From NCBI RefSeq assembly GCF_037076555.1, contig NZ_AP029023.1:186001-250000 (forward strand): 64,000 nucleotides of DNA. Reading direction: 5' to 3'. The notes below the pieces were generated by a model that was given only the letters and a program-made list of their open reading frames with translations, was not told the DNA's origin and did not search any database. The number at the start of each line of letters is the position of its first letter. Position 1 is the first letter of the stretch. The position numbers and the translations under genes are program-made. Positions 9,612 through 17,229 of the stretch are shown here, piece after piece. Source of the stretch: Methylophilus sp. DW102 (GTDB lineage Bacteria; Pseudomonadota; Gammaproteobacteria; Burkholderiales; Methylophilaceae).

Positions 9612-10757
9612 ATGCAAATGTTGAATTCATCATTGGCGCGTCGTGCGCGCACCAGCGTGTGGTTGCTGGCCTTGCTCGCTGGCGTTACCGCTTGTAACAA
9701 GCAAGAAGAGTCCGCACCTACCCCGGAAACGCCAGCGGCCACGAGCGCTGTTAGCGAAAGTTCTTCTGGTAAGGCGTTGGCTTATGTGTCCACCCAGGAT
9801 GCCGGCGTCGACGTGATTGACTTGGCGACCATGCAAGTGACCAGCATGCTGGATGTGAAAGCCAAGGGCCCGCGTGGCCTGGCTCTGACAGACGATGGCA
9901 AGCAACTGGTGGTGGCGACACGTGAAAATGGCAGTGTGTCCGTGATTGATACCGCCACAGGCGAAGTCGTCAAGCAGATTGAGGTCGGCAAAAACCCTGA
10001 GTTTGTGCGGGTGAGTGGTAATTATGCTTTTGTTTCGTCCGAGCCTAGCTCTAAAGCTGGTCCGCCACCCAAGCCGGGCAGCAAGCCAGAAGAAGACGAT
10101 GACGACGATGAAGAAAAAGTCCCAGCCAAGATTGCGATTGTTGATCTGACCAAAGGTGAAAAAGTCCGCGAAATTACCGGCGGGCCAGAAACCGAAGGCC
10201 TGGAGTTTTCGGCCGATGGCAAACAGCTGGTGATTACGAACGAAGCTGACAATACCGTCACTGTACACAACATCGAAACTGGCGAGCTGGTTAAAACCAT
10301 TTCCACCCATCAATATGGAGATCGTCCGCGCGGCATCAAAGTCTCTCCGGATGGCAATACCTATCTGGCCACGCTGGAGTTTGGTAACAAGTTTATGGTT
10401 ATGGACAAAGACTTTAATGTGGTACGCACGGTAGACACGGCTGAAACCCCATACGGCATAGCCTACGACAGCAAGGGTGAGCGGATTTTTGTGGCGACCA
10501 ACAAGGCAAAACTGTTGCAGGTGTTTGATGCCAAGACCTTTGAAAAAATCAAGGAAGTGCCGACCGGTAACCGGTGCTGGCATTTTAGTTTTACCCCGGA
10601 CAACAAGCAGGTGCTGTTGGCTTGCGGCAAGTCTGATGCGGTATTCGTCATTGATGCAGATAAGCTTGAAGTCACGAACCAGATTGAAGTGAAAAACATG
10701 CCATGGGGCGTGGTGACCTTCCCTAAAGCCATGGGTAGTCTGGAAAACGCCAAATAA
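9612..10757 (+). CDS. YVTN beta-propeller lipoprotein (PQQ-dependent catabolism type)
   Basis: A 381-residue lipoprotein: basic N terminus, hydrophobic helix and lipobox ending GVTAC (Cys around residue 28). The mature part is built of repeats such as SVIDTATGEVVKQIEVGKNPE, RGIKVSPDGNTYLATLE and GIAYDSKGERIFVATN, typical of seven-bladed YVTN propellers and similar in layout to the beta-propeller proteins of PQQ-dependent alcohol catabolism. It probably sits in the periplasm. Odd feature: a Pro/Gly-rich then strongly acidic insert (around residues 143-167, with EEDDDDDEE) between blades 2 and 3. Either ATG 9612 or 9618 could be the start; AGGAG lies 4 or 10 nt before them. A terminator follows directly. 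Confidence 0.8.
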   Translation: MQMLNSSLARRARTSVWLLALLAGVTACNKQEESAPTPETPAATSAVSESSSGKALAYVSTQDAGVDVIDLATMQVTSMLDVKAKGPRGLALTDDGKQLVVATRENGSVSVIDTATGEVVKQIEVGKNPEFVRVSGNYAFVSSEPSSKAGPPPKPGSKPEEDDDDDEEKVPAKIAIVDLTKGEKVREITGGPETEGLEFSADGKQLVITNEADNTVTVHNIETGELVKTISTHQYGDRPRGIKVSPDGNTYLATLEFGNKFMVMDKDFNVVRTVDTAETPYGIAYDSKGERIFVATNKAKLLQVFDAKTFEKIKEVPTGNRCWHFSFTPDNKQVLLACGKSDAVFVIDADKLEVTNQIEVKNMPWGVVTFPKAMGSLENAK

Positions 10758-10790
10758 CGTTATTTCCAATCGCGTTTCAATTGGTTGAAC

Positions 10791-10818
10791 AAGCCCGCCC
10801 TCATCGGCGGGCTTTTTT
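10791..10818 (+). terminator. Rho-independent terminator after beta-propeller gene
   Basis: AAGCCCGCC-CTCAT-CGGCGGGCTTTTTT: 9-bp GC-rich stem followed by six T residues, 33 bp beyond the stop codon. Confidence 0.92.
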
Positions 10819-10881
10819 ATTTAAATTTTTTTGAGCGCGCCCTAAAGTTTTGCGTGAAGCTGCCGAAATCATCTTTAGATA

Positions 10882-11050
10882 ACAATGATTGCGTCTGGAG
10901 TGTGCAGATTGTCGGAAGCCATGCCGGCAAACTGCAAGTCAGGTTGAGTCCCTGAGTCGCCAGTGGGGCAATCGTTGTTTCGGCATGCAGACCACGTTAA
11001 CCCACGGGTTAACGTCGTTCCTCACAGGGCTTCTTCGGAAGCCCTTTTTT
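10882..11050 (+). ncRNA. Candidate small structured RNA with its own terminator
   Basis: Non-coding stretch between a terminator and the convergent tusA gene. It holds successive hairpins: TGCAG-A-TTGTCGG / CCGGCAA-A-CTGCA (10914-10945), TCAGG / CCTGA (10939-10955), ACGTTAACC / GGTTAACGT (10994-11015), and finally AGGGCTTC-TTCG-GAAGCCCT plus seven T (11026-11050), a strong Rho-independent terminator with no gene of its own upstream. A weak promoter (TTGCGT at 10850, TAGATA at 10876) precedes it. The CCCTGAG segment and the near-terminal GTTAACC hairpin recall 6S RNA, but length and overall fold do not clearly match. Confidence 0.45.
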
Positions 11051-11118
11051 TGCGCTGCAGCGGATGAATGGATGGTGGGTGCGGTTAGTGGCTGAGTGTC
11101 AGTCCGCGGGAGAGGGGT

Positions 11119-11352
11119 TTACTGGCTGCGCTTGCGTAGCCAGAAGGTAAAAACACCTTCTGTCTCTTGCATCTCGATCAGGGTGTGGCCGGTTTGGCGG
11201 CAAAAGGCATCAAAATCTTTTTTAGAGCCAGGGTCCGTGGCCGTGATTTTGAGTACCTGATTTGCTTGCAACTCGTTCAGGGCCTTTTTGCAGCGCAAAA
11301 TGGGCAGGGGGCAATTCAGGTGGCGGGCATCTACTTCTTTGTCGTATTGCAT
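11119..11352 (-). CDS. tusA: Sulfurtransferase TusA-family protein
   Basis: Small sulfur-carrier protein. It has 77 residues with the family signature DARHLNCPLPILRCKKAL; the Cys in NCPLP accepts persulfide sulfur. ATG at 11352 is preceded by AGGA at 6 nt; the longer TTG form lies over this site and is less likely. It is 22 bp downstream of a single-domain rhodanese in the same direction, which could pass sulfur to it. In family terms it can serve tRNA 2-thiolation or other sulfur delivery. Confidence 0.92.
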   Translation of the reverse strand: MQYDKEVDARHLNCPLPILRCKKALNELQANQVLKITATDPGSKKDFDAFCRQTGHTLIEMQETEGVFTFWLRKRSQ

Positions 11353-11373
11353 AAACAATCCTGAGTCTCTGAA

Positions 11374-11691
11374 TTAAGCGGGCTCGATGGGCAAGCCGTG
11401 TTGAGCCCAAGCCAGAATGCCGCCCGCCAAATGCGAGACATCGTGGCAGCCTTGCGCCAAGGCAAACTCACCTGCAGAAATGGAGCGTACACCGCTACGG
11501 CAGTAAAACACGATTTTTTTGTCTTGCGGCAGTTGATCAAACATCGTCGCCAGATGTCCTAATGGCAAATGCATGGCACCAGGCAAGATACCGGAAACAA
11601 GCTCGTGATCATTGCGGATATCAATCAGCAACAATGAGGGATCATTGAGTAATGGCTGTAATTCATCCGGTGTTAAGTGTTTTAATGACAT
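11374..11691 (-). CDS. Single-domain rhodanese-like sulfurtransferase
   Basis: A 105-residue rhodanese domain: LLIDIRND (start of fold), HLPLGHL, and the active-site loop FYCRSGVRS with the persulfide-forming Cys around residue 65. It resembles GlpE/PspE-type single-domain proteins. I place the start at ATG 11691 (MSLKHLTPDEL); a longer frame exists upstream, but it would run through the tRNA-Phe gene. It forms a likely two-gene unit with tusA. Confidence 0.92.
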   Translation of the reverse strand: MSLKHLTPDELQPLLNDPSLLLIDIRNDHELVSGILPGAMHLPLGHLATMFDQLPQDKKIVFYCRSGVRSISAGEFALAQGCHDVSHLAGGILAWAQHGLPIEPA

Positions 11692-11733
11692 CAACAAACC
11701 CAGAAAAAGAAATGTGCCGAAAGGCAAGAGGAG

Positions 11734-11809
11734 TGGTGGCCAGAGGCAGAATCGAACTGCCGACACGAGGATTTTCAATCCTCTGCTCTACCGACTGAGC
11801 TATCTGGCC
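11734..11809 (-). tRNA. tRNA-Phe (GAA)
   Basis: A 76-nt cloverleaf read on the minus strand: acceptor stem GGCCAGA / TCTGGCC, D arm AGCTCAGTCGGTAGAGCA, anticodon arm AGAGGATTGAAAATCCTC with anticodon GAA, T arm GGCAGTTCGATTCTGCC, discriminator A and an encoded CCA end. No attachment-site duplication or integrase is seen nearby. Confidence 0.98.
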
Positions 11810-11947
11810 AACAGCAATTTGGGTGTGTCCCGAATCGCAAGACGCGCATTATAGCAAAGAACGCCAAGAATGCACACAAAAGTTAAAAAAAATCCTGATA
11901 TGCTTGCGAGGCGGTATTTGAGGCCGCTGTTTTAAAAGGAATGGTTG

Positions 11948-13276
11948 ATGTCTATTGTCGAGACACCGCCTGAAATGCAGGCGCCAGCGAAGCCTTCTGC
12001 ACAGGCATTTTGGGCCTACTGGTTGCGCCTGGGCTGTATTAGTGTTGGTGGGCCTGCGGCACAAATTGCCTTGATGCACCAGGCGCTGGTGGTAGAAAAG
12101 CGCTGGATTTCAGAGGCCAGATTTTTGCATGCCTTGAACTATTGCATGCTGTTGCCCGGCCCCGAGGCGCAGCAAATGGCGGTCTATATGGGCTGGCTAT
12201 TGCATGGTGCCTGGGGTGGCATTGTGGCTGGCAGTTTGTTTGTGTTGCCTGCGTTTGGCTTGCTGGTCTCGCTGGCGTGGGGGTATATGCAGTGGGGCAG
12301 TCAGCCCGCCGTCGCGGCTTTGTTGTATGGGGTTAAGCCGCTGGTAGTCGCGCTGGTCTGCTGTGCCGCCTGGCGCCTGGCTAAAAAAGTGCTGATCGCC
12401 CGCTGGTTGTGGGGCGTGTTTTTGCTGGCCTTGGTCATGCAAACGGTCCATCTGCCTTTCCCGGTGATTATTCTGCTGGCCGCGGTGTTGGGCGTTGCTG
12501 TGCAACAATATTGGCCGCAGTGGGTCGAAACGTCAGTTGGCCATGCAGCGGCAAGGGCCATGCAGACGGCGCCAAGTGTGATTGATGACAACACGGCGCT
12601 GGCCGGGCTGGCTGATTTGCGTCGGTGGACAGCGACAGTGCTGATCTGGGGCGCGCTATGTGGTTTAGGTGTCGCTGCGGCCTTAGTGCTTTATTATGGG
12701 CCGTCACATCTATTTACCCGCCTGGCAGCTTTTTTTAGCCAGGCTGCGTTTCTTACTTTTGGCGGCGCCTATGCCGTTTTGCCCTATGTGTTTGATGCCA
12801 GTGTGCAGCATTACCACTGGTTGACGACAGAGCAGATGCTGGATGGCCTGGCCTTGGGCGAAAGTACGCCGGGCCCGCTGATTATGGTGGTCACCTATAT
12901 TGGCTTTGTTGCGGCCTGGCAGGCCGGGCTGGCCTTGCCTGATTGGCAGGCGGGGTTGATCGGGGCGACGATTGTGACCTGGTTTACGTTTGTACCCAGT
13001 TTTGTCATGGTGTTTTTGGGCGCGCCCTGGATAGAGCGTACCCGCCAGCAATGGCGTTGGACTGCGCCGCTGCAGGCCATCAGTGCGGCGGTGATCGCGG
13101 GCATGGTGGCGCTGGCCCTCACGTTGAGTCGGCACGTGGTCTGGCCCGATGCGCCAGATGTCGCCGCTGCCTGCATGGTGGTGCTATCGCTGTGGTTGCT
13201 GGTCGGCAAGCGGATTTCAATTCTTTGGTTGTTGCCAGCGTGTATGGCAATTGGTTGGTTATTAAAGGCAGGATAA
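11948..13276 (+). CDS. chrA: Chromate transporter, two-domain ChrA
   Basis: Inner-membrane protein of the CHR superfamily; characterised members export chromate by proton antiport. The 442 residues contain two homologous CHR domains: N-terminal FWAYWLRLGCISVGGPAAQIALMH (residues ~21-44) with LLPGPEAQQMAVYMGW, and C-terminal AAFFSQAAFLTFGGAYAVLPYVF (~257-279) with LGESTPGPLIMVVTYIGF; ten or more hydrophobic helices. I chose ATG 11948 because AAGGA ends 7 nt before it; the ATG at 11941 is out of frame. The next gene begins 4 bp after it, so they are co-transcribed. Confidence 0.92.
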   Translation: MSIVETPPEMQAPAKPSAQAFWAYWLRLGCISVGGPAAQIALMHQALVVEKRWISEARFLHALNYCMLLPGPEAQQMAVYMGWLLHGAWGGIVAGSLFVLPAFGLLVSLAWGYMQWGSQPAVAALLYGVKPLVVALVCCAAWRLAKKVLIARWLWGVFLLALVMQTVHLPFPVIILLAAVLGVAVQQYWPQWVETSVGHAAARAMQTAPSVIDDNTALAGLADLRRWTATVLIWGALCGLGVAAALVLYYGPSHLFTRLAAFFSQAAFLTFGGAYAVLPYVFDASVQHYHWLTTEQMLDGLALGESTPGPLIMVVTYIGFVAAWQAGLALPDWQAGLIGATIVTWFTFVPSFVMVFLGAPWIERTRQQWRWTAPLQAISAAVIAGMVALALTLSRHVVWPDAPDVAAACMVVLSLWLLVGKRISILWLLPACMAIGWLLKAG

Positions 13277-13280
13277 ACAG

Positions 13281-14174
13281 ATGTCAGATTCGATCATGAT
13301 TTTGGGTGAGGTGCTGGGGGATGTGTTTCCCGAGCAAACGGTCATCGGCGGCGCACCTTATAATGTTGCCCGCCATTGTCACGCGTTTGGCTTGCCCGTG
13401 CACTTTCTCACTGCCATCGGCCAGGATGCCCTGGGCGAACGTATTGTGGCCGAAATGCAAGCGAGTGGCGTGCCTACCGAAGGGGTGCAGCACTCTGAGC
13501 GTTTGCCGACCGGGCAAGTCAAGGTGCATCTGGGCCCCGATGGTCATCGCTTCGAGATTCTGGATCAGCAGGCCTATGATGACCTGCAATGGCCACCGGT
13601 CGAGGCGCTCACATTGAAACATCCCCCGAGGCTGGTGTATTTCGGGTCACTGGCTTTGCGCCATGCACCCATGCAGGCGCTTGCCGCGCAGTGGTTGGCG
13701 CTGTGCCAGCCCGCCACGGTGCTGTGCGACATCAACCTGCGTGCGCCATGGTATGACGCGGAGAGCGTACGCATGGCCTTGCAGGCCGCCGATATTCTCA
13801 AAATCAATCATGAAGAGTTGCCAGAAGTCTGTAAATTGCTTGGACTGCCGGGTGCGGCAGATGTGAATGAGCTGGCCCGGCGCTTGTTGATGGTGTGTGG
13901 CTTGACTGAAATGTTTGTCACCTGTGGTGAAGAGGGCAGTTTCTGGCTGGACCGGTTTGGTCAGGGCTTTCGCGTGCCGCCGGTGCGCTTGAGCACGGCA
14001 TTTGTCGATAGTGTAGGTGCTGGCGATGCTTATACCTCGGTGGTGATTCGCGGCTTGCTGGCGGGCTGGTCACGCCCCACCATCCTGACCCGCGCGGCCA
14101 GTTTCGCCGCCTCCATTTGCGGCATTCGCGGGGCGGTACCAGCGGCTGCCGATTTTTATGATGACTTTTTATAG
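13281..14174 (+). CDS. PfkB-family sugar kinase, fructokinase-like
   Basis: A 297-residue ribokinase/PfkB-family kinase. It shows the N-terminal GGAPYNVARHCHAFG motif that binds sugar, and the C-terminal DSVGAGDAYTS motif (around residues 247-257) with the catalytic Asp and anion hole. The pattern of ILGEVLGDVFP and GGAPYNVA is closest to fructokinases, but the substrate cannot be fixed from sequence. It starts 4 bp after chrA with AGGA before its ATG; the functional link to chromate export is not obvious. Confidence 0.85.
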   Translation: MSDSIMILGEVLGDVFPEQTVIGGAPYNVARHCHAFGLPVHFLTAIGQDALGERIVAEMQASGVPTEGVQHSERLPTGQVKVHLGPDGHRFEILDQQAYDDLQWPPVEALTLKHPPRLVYFGSLALRHAPMQALAAQWLALCQPATVLCDINLRAPWYDAESVRMALQAADILKINHEELPEVCKLLGLPGAADVNELARRLLMVCGLTEMFVTCGEEGSFWLDRFGQGFRVPPVRLSTAFVDSVGAGDAYTSVVIRGLLAGWSRPTILTRAASFAASICGIRGAVPAAADFYDDFL

Positions 14175-14262
14175 AGCCTTCAAAGAGCTGCGATATTTAA
14201 ATTAATTCATAAAAACAGAAACTTAATGTGATAAAAACCTATGCAAGGCTGGCGCTTGCCGC

Positions 14263-14268
14263 TATAAT
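14263..14268 (+). promoter_or_regulatory. rpsO promoter -10 hexamer
   Basis: Perfect TATAAT 90 bp before the rpsO start. The matching -35 (TATGCA at 14240, 17-bp spacing) is poor. The leader of about 85 nt leaves room for S15 autoregulation, known for rpsO in enterobacteria. Confidence 0.6.
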
Positions 14269-14357
14269 GCGCGTTTCGTGTAAATTGAATGTCGGTGCGG
14301 TAGGCAAATGGGTTGTCTGGCTGCGACGATATTGACGCTAACTCAAGGACAATAAAG

Positions 14358-14627
14358 ATGGCGATTACCGCAGAACAATCCGCAAAAATCATTAAAGATT
14401 TTCAACGCAGTGCTAACGATACAGCGAGCCCAGAAGTACAAGTGGCTTTGTTGACATACCGTATCAGCTACCTGACCGAGCACTTCAAATCCAACAAAAA
14501 AGACAACCACTCCCGTCGTGGTCTGTTGGCGTTGGTCAGCCAGCGTCGTCGTTTGCTCGACTACCTCAAAGGTAAAGACGTTAGCCGCTATCAAACGCTG
14601 ATCGAGCGCTTGAACCTGCGTAAATAA
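14358..14627 (+). CDS. rpsO: 30S ribosomal protein S15
   Basis: Primary 16S rRNA-binding protein of the platform. The 89 residues are the standard length, with [24 protein letters not shown] and [24 protein letters not shown]. The start is ATG 14358 (MAITAEQ) with CAAGGA upstream; an in-frame ATG 45 nt earlier adds residues unlike any S15. pnp follows, the conserved rpsO-pnp order. Confidence 0.98.
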   Translation: MAITAEQSAKIIKDFQRSANDTASPEVQVALLTYRISYLTEHFKSNKKDNHSRRGLLALVSQRRRLLDYLKGKDVSRYQTLIERLNLRK

Positions 14628-14671
14628 TTTGGCTAAAAGTGACGTTTAATCCAGTTCACTTTTAACGAAAT

Positions 14672-14707
14672 AAAAGCCGATGGCATGGTGACTGCCTCGG
14701 CTTTTTT
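14672..14707 (+). terminator. Terminator after rpsO
   Basis: AAAAGCCGA-TGGCA-...-TGCC-TCGGCTTTTTT: stem of about 9 bp plus an inner 4-bp extension and a run of six T. It likely terminates part of the rpsO transcripts before pnp. Confidence 0.88.
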
Positions 14708-14960
14708 GCTTTAAAAATCCTGAGATTGCTGATATTCGGGATTTTCATATCACCAACTCGGGTGGCTTCTGTGAGTGCGTTTTGTGCAGGGTTTGTACAA
14801 AAAGCGTGCTGATGGAAGTCACCGCAAATCGGGAAACCGGGCGTCAGTTGTCGCGCACAATGCTATGCATAAGCGTGGAGTGTCGGCACTGTCAGCCTGG
14901 TTTTCATTGTTGAGATTGGCTATTAGGTAGTGAATAGCCATGGTAGATAAAGGAAAAACA
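14708..14960 (+). promoter_or_regulatory. pnp leader with hairpin next to the ribosome-binding site
   Basis: This 250-bp non-coding stretch between the rpsO terminator and pnp contains a perfect 8-bp stem TGGCTATT / AATAGCCA (14917-14940, 8-nt loop) that ends 20 nt before the pnp ATG, followed by AAAGGA as Shine-Dalgarno sequence. In E. coli the pnp leader is cut by RNase III and PNPase represses its own mRNA; a comparable control is inferred here. I see no convincing separate promoter. Confidence 0.5.
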
Positions 14961-17081
14961 ATGTTTGAAATTACGAGAAAAAGCCTCCAGCTTGGTGCGC
15001 ATACCCTGACTATTGAAACCGGGGAAGTCGCACGCCAGGCAGATGGCGCCGTCATGGTGAGCTATGGCGATACAGTAGTACTGGTGGCTGCAACTGCAAA
15101 AACCGAAGTCAAAGAAGGTCAGGATTTCTTTCCATTGACTGTGGATTATCAGGAAAAAACCTATGCGGCTGGCCGCATTCCAGGCGGCTACTTCAAGCGT
15201 GAAGGCCGTCCTAGCGAAAAAGAAACCCTGACGGCACGTTTGATCGACCGTCCTATGCGTCCACTGTTCCCGGATGCGTTTTATAACGAAGTGCAGATTG
15301 TGGCGACCGTGTTGTCCCTGGATCCGGAAATTGATGCTGACATCCCGGCCATGATCGGTGCGTCTGCTGCGGTTGCGCTGGCAGGTATCCCGTTCTACGG
15401 CCCAATGGGTGCGGTAAAAGTGGGTTATATCAATGGCGAATACGTCTTGAACCCAACTGCGACACAACTGAAAGAGTCCGCGCTGGACTTGGTCGTGGCT
15501 GCGACTGAAACCGCTGTGATGATGGTGGAATCCGAAGCCAAAGAATTGCCAGAAGACGTGATGCTGGGTGCGGTTGTGTTCGGTCACGAGCAAATGCAAC
15601 CTGTGATCAAAATGATCAACGAACTGGCTGCTGAAGCCGGTAAAGATGCCTGGGACTGGACACCGCCAGAGCCAGACACTGCGCTGATTGCAAAAATTGA
15701 AGCGATTGCGGCTGAAGACATCAACGCCGCCTTCAAAATCAAATCCAAAGGCGAGCGCTCTGCCAAGCTGGACGAAATCAAGTCCCGCGTCATGAGCACC
15801 TTGATCACTGAAGAAACCTCTACCTTGGAAGCCAACAAGATTAAAGACGAGTTCTTTAAGCTCGAAGCGAAAACCGTACGTAGCCAGATTTTGAACGGCG
15901 AACCACGGATTGATGGCCGTGACACACGTACCGTGCGTCCAATCACCATCCGTTCCGGCGTACTGCCACGTACCCACGGTTCTGCGCTGTTTACCCGTGG
16001 TGAAACACAGGCATTGGTCGTGACCACCTTAGGTACAGGCAAAGATGAGCAAATCATTGACGCACTGGCTGGCGAATACTACGAAAACTTCATGCTGCAC
16101 TACAACATGCCTCCGTTCGCCACTGGCGAAACGGGCCGTGTCGGTTCACCAAAACGGCGCGAAATCGGCCACGGTAACCTGGCTAAGCGCGCATTGAAAG
16201 CCGTATTGCCTAAGAAAGAAGACTTCGACTACACCCTGCGTGTGGTGTCCGAGATCACTGAGTCTAACGGTTCCAGTTCCATGGCGTCTGTCTGTGGTGG
16301 CTGCCTCTCCATGCTGGACGCCGGCGTGCCATTGACTGCCCACGTGGCAGGTGTGGCCATGGGCCTGATCAAGGAAGGCAACCGCGTTGCGGTGCTGACC
16401 GACATTCTGGGTGACGAAGATCACCTGGGTGACATGGACTTTAAAGTGGCCGGGACCGACAAAGGCGTGACCGCCCTGCAAATGGACATCAAGATCACTG
16501 GTATTACGGCACAGATCATGCAAGTGGCCCTGGCACAAGCTAAAGAAGGCCGCGCGCATATTCTGGGCCTGATGAAGCAAGCCGTGTCTGGCGTAAACAC
16601 CGAAATGTCACAGTTTGCCCCACGTATCATCACCATGAAGATCAATCCGGACAAAATCCGTGACGTGATCGGTAAAGGTGGCGCCGTGATTCAGGCACTG
16701 ACCAAAGAAACCAACACCAGCATCGACATCGAAGATGACGGTACCGTGAAGATCGCTTGTACCAATGCGGACGAAGGCGCTGAAGCACAACGCCGTATCG
16801 CACAGATCACCGCTGAAGTGGAAGTCGGCCAGATCTACGAAGGCCCAGTGGTCAAGATTCTGGACTTCGGTGCAGTGGTGACTTTGATGCCAGGTAAAGA
16901 TGGTCTGGTACACATTTCACAAATTGCCCACGAGCGCGTGAAAGCGGTCAGCGACTACCTCAAAGAGGGTGACATTGTGAAAGTGAAAGTGGTTGAGCTG
17001 GACGACAAAGGTAAAGTGCGTTTGAGCATGAAAGCCCTGATCGATCCACCAGCAAGAGAAGAAGCGCCAGCAGCTGAATAA
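14961..17081 (+). CDS. pnp: Polyribonucleotide nucleotidyltransferase (PNPase)
   Basis: Phosphorolytic 3'-5' exoribonuclease, core of the RNA degradosome. The 706 residues contain two RNase PH domains (about 5-210 and 310-545), the second with [20 protein letters not shown] and the catalytic [18 protein letters not shown] (Asp residues), then the KH domain ([16 protein letters not shown]) and S1 domain ([20 protein letters not shown]...GLVHISQIA). The start MFEITRK is chosen because AAAGGA lies 8 nt upstream; the upstream in-frame ATG at 14940 falls in the leader hairpin. Confidence 0.98.
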   Translation: MFEITRKSLQLGAHTLTIETGEVARQADGAVMVSYGDTVVLVAATAKTEVKEGQDFFPLTVDYQEKTYAAGRIPGGYFKREGRPSEKETLTARLIDRPMRPLFPDAFYNEVQIVATVLSLDPEIDADIPAMIGASAAVALAGIPFYGPMGAVKVGYINGEYVLNPTATQLKESALDLVVAATETAVMMVESEAKELPEDVMLGAVVFGHEQMQPVIKMINELAAEAGKDAWDWTPPEPDTALIAKIEAIAAEDINAAFKIKSKGERSAKLDEIKSRVMSTLITEETSTLEANKIKDEFFKLEAKTVRSQILNGEPRIDGRDTRTVRPITIRSGVLPRTHGSALFTRGETQALVVTTLGTGKDEQIIDALAGEYYENFMLHYNMPPFATGETGRVGSPKRREIGHGNLAKRALKAVLPKKEDFDYTLRVVSEITESNGSSSMASVCGGCLSMLDAGVPLTAHVAGVAMGLIKEGNRVAVLTDILGDEDHLGDMDFKVAGTDKGVTALQMDIKITGITAQIMQVALAQAKEGRAHILGLMKQAVSGVNTEMSQFAPRIITMKINPDKIRDVIGKGGAVIQALTKETNTSIDIEDDGTVKIACTNADEGAEAQRRIAQITAEVEVGQIYEGPVVKILDFGAVVTLMPGKDGLVHISQIAHERVKAVSDYLKEGDIVKVKVVELDDKGKVRLSMKALIDPPAREEAPAAE

Positions 17082-17100
17082 GTTGCCCGCTCTGATCTAA

Positions 17101-17126
17101 AAAAGCCCGCGCCAGCGGGCTTTTTT
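17101..17126 (+). terminator. Terminator after pnp
   Basis: AAAAGCCCGC-GCCA-GCGGGCTTTTTT: 10-bp stem and six T, 20 bp after the pnp stop codon. Confidence 0.93.
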
Positions 17127-17198
17127 ATTGGCGTCAGCGCACCGCTTCTTGAGTTAATTTACTTATAGGGTGTCACTCTGTTTTCGCGCATAATGCCG

Positions 17199-17229
17199 CC
17201 GTATGAAAAATAACAAAAAGATCATACGG
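17199..17229 (+). promoter_or_regulatory. NikR-like operator overlapping the receptor start codon
   Basis: Perfect 8-bp inverted repeat CCGTATGA-N15-TCATACGG. The E. coli NikR operator is GTATGA-N16-TCATAC, so half-sites are identical and only the spacing is one base shorter. The ATG at 17203 of the TonB receptor lies inside the left half-site. CATAAT at 17189-17194 is a plausible -10, which would start transcription close to 17201 and give an almost leaderless mRNA. nikR itself follows the receptor, so the site would make an autoregulated nickel uptake unit. Confidence 0.85.

Noticed and set aside
9630..10769. 379-residue open frame antisense to the beta-propeller gene
   Set aside because: It lies entirely opposite a clear lipoprotein gene, has no ribosome-binding site and is rich in His/Phe/Gly as expected of the reverse complement of a repeat-rich gene.
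10882..11050. Firm annotation as 6S RNA (ssrS)
   Set aside because: A CCCTGAG segment and one hairpin are similar, but I cannot form the long closed stem with central bubble; left as candidate RNA.
11374..11778. Longer rhodanese with an N-terminal membrane helix
   Set aside because: The extra codons are read through the tRNA-Phe gene; the normal rhodanese start is at 11691.
11734..11809. tRNA-Phe as attachment site of an integrated element
   Set aside because: No integrase, no repeated 3' tRNA segment and no change of gene content next to it.
14904..15977. 357-residue antisense frame over pnp
   Set aside because: pnp is certain on the plus strand; the antisense protein has no recognisable motif.
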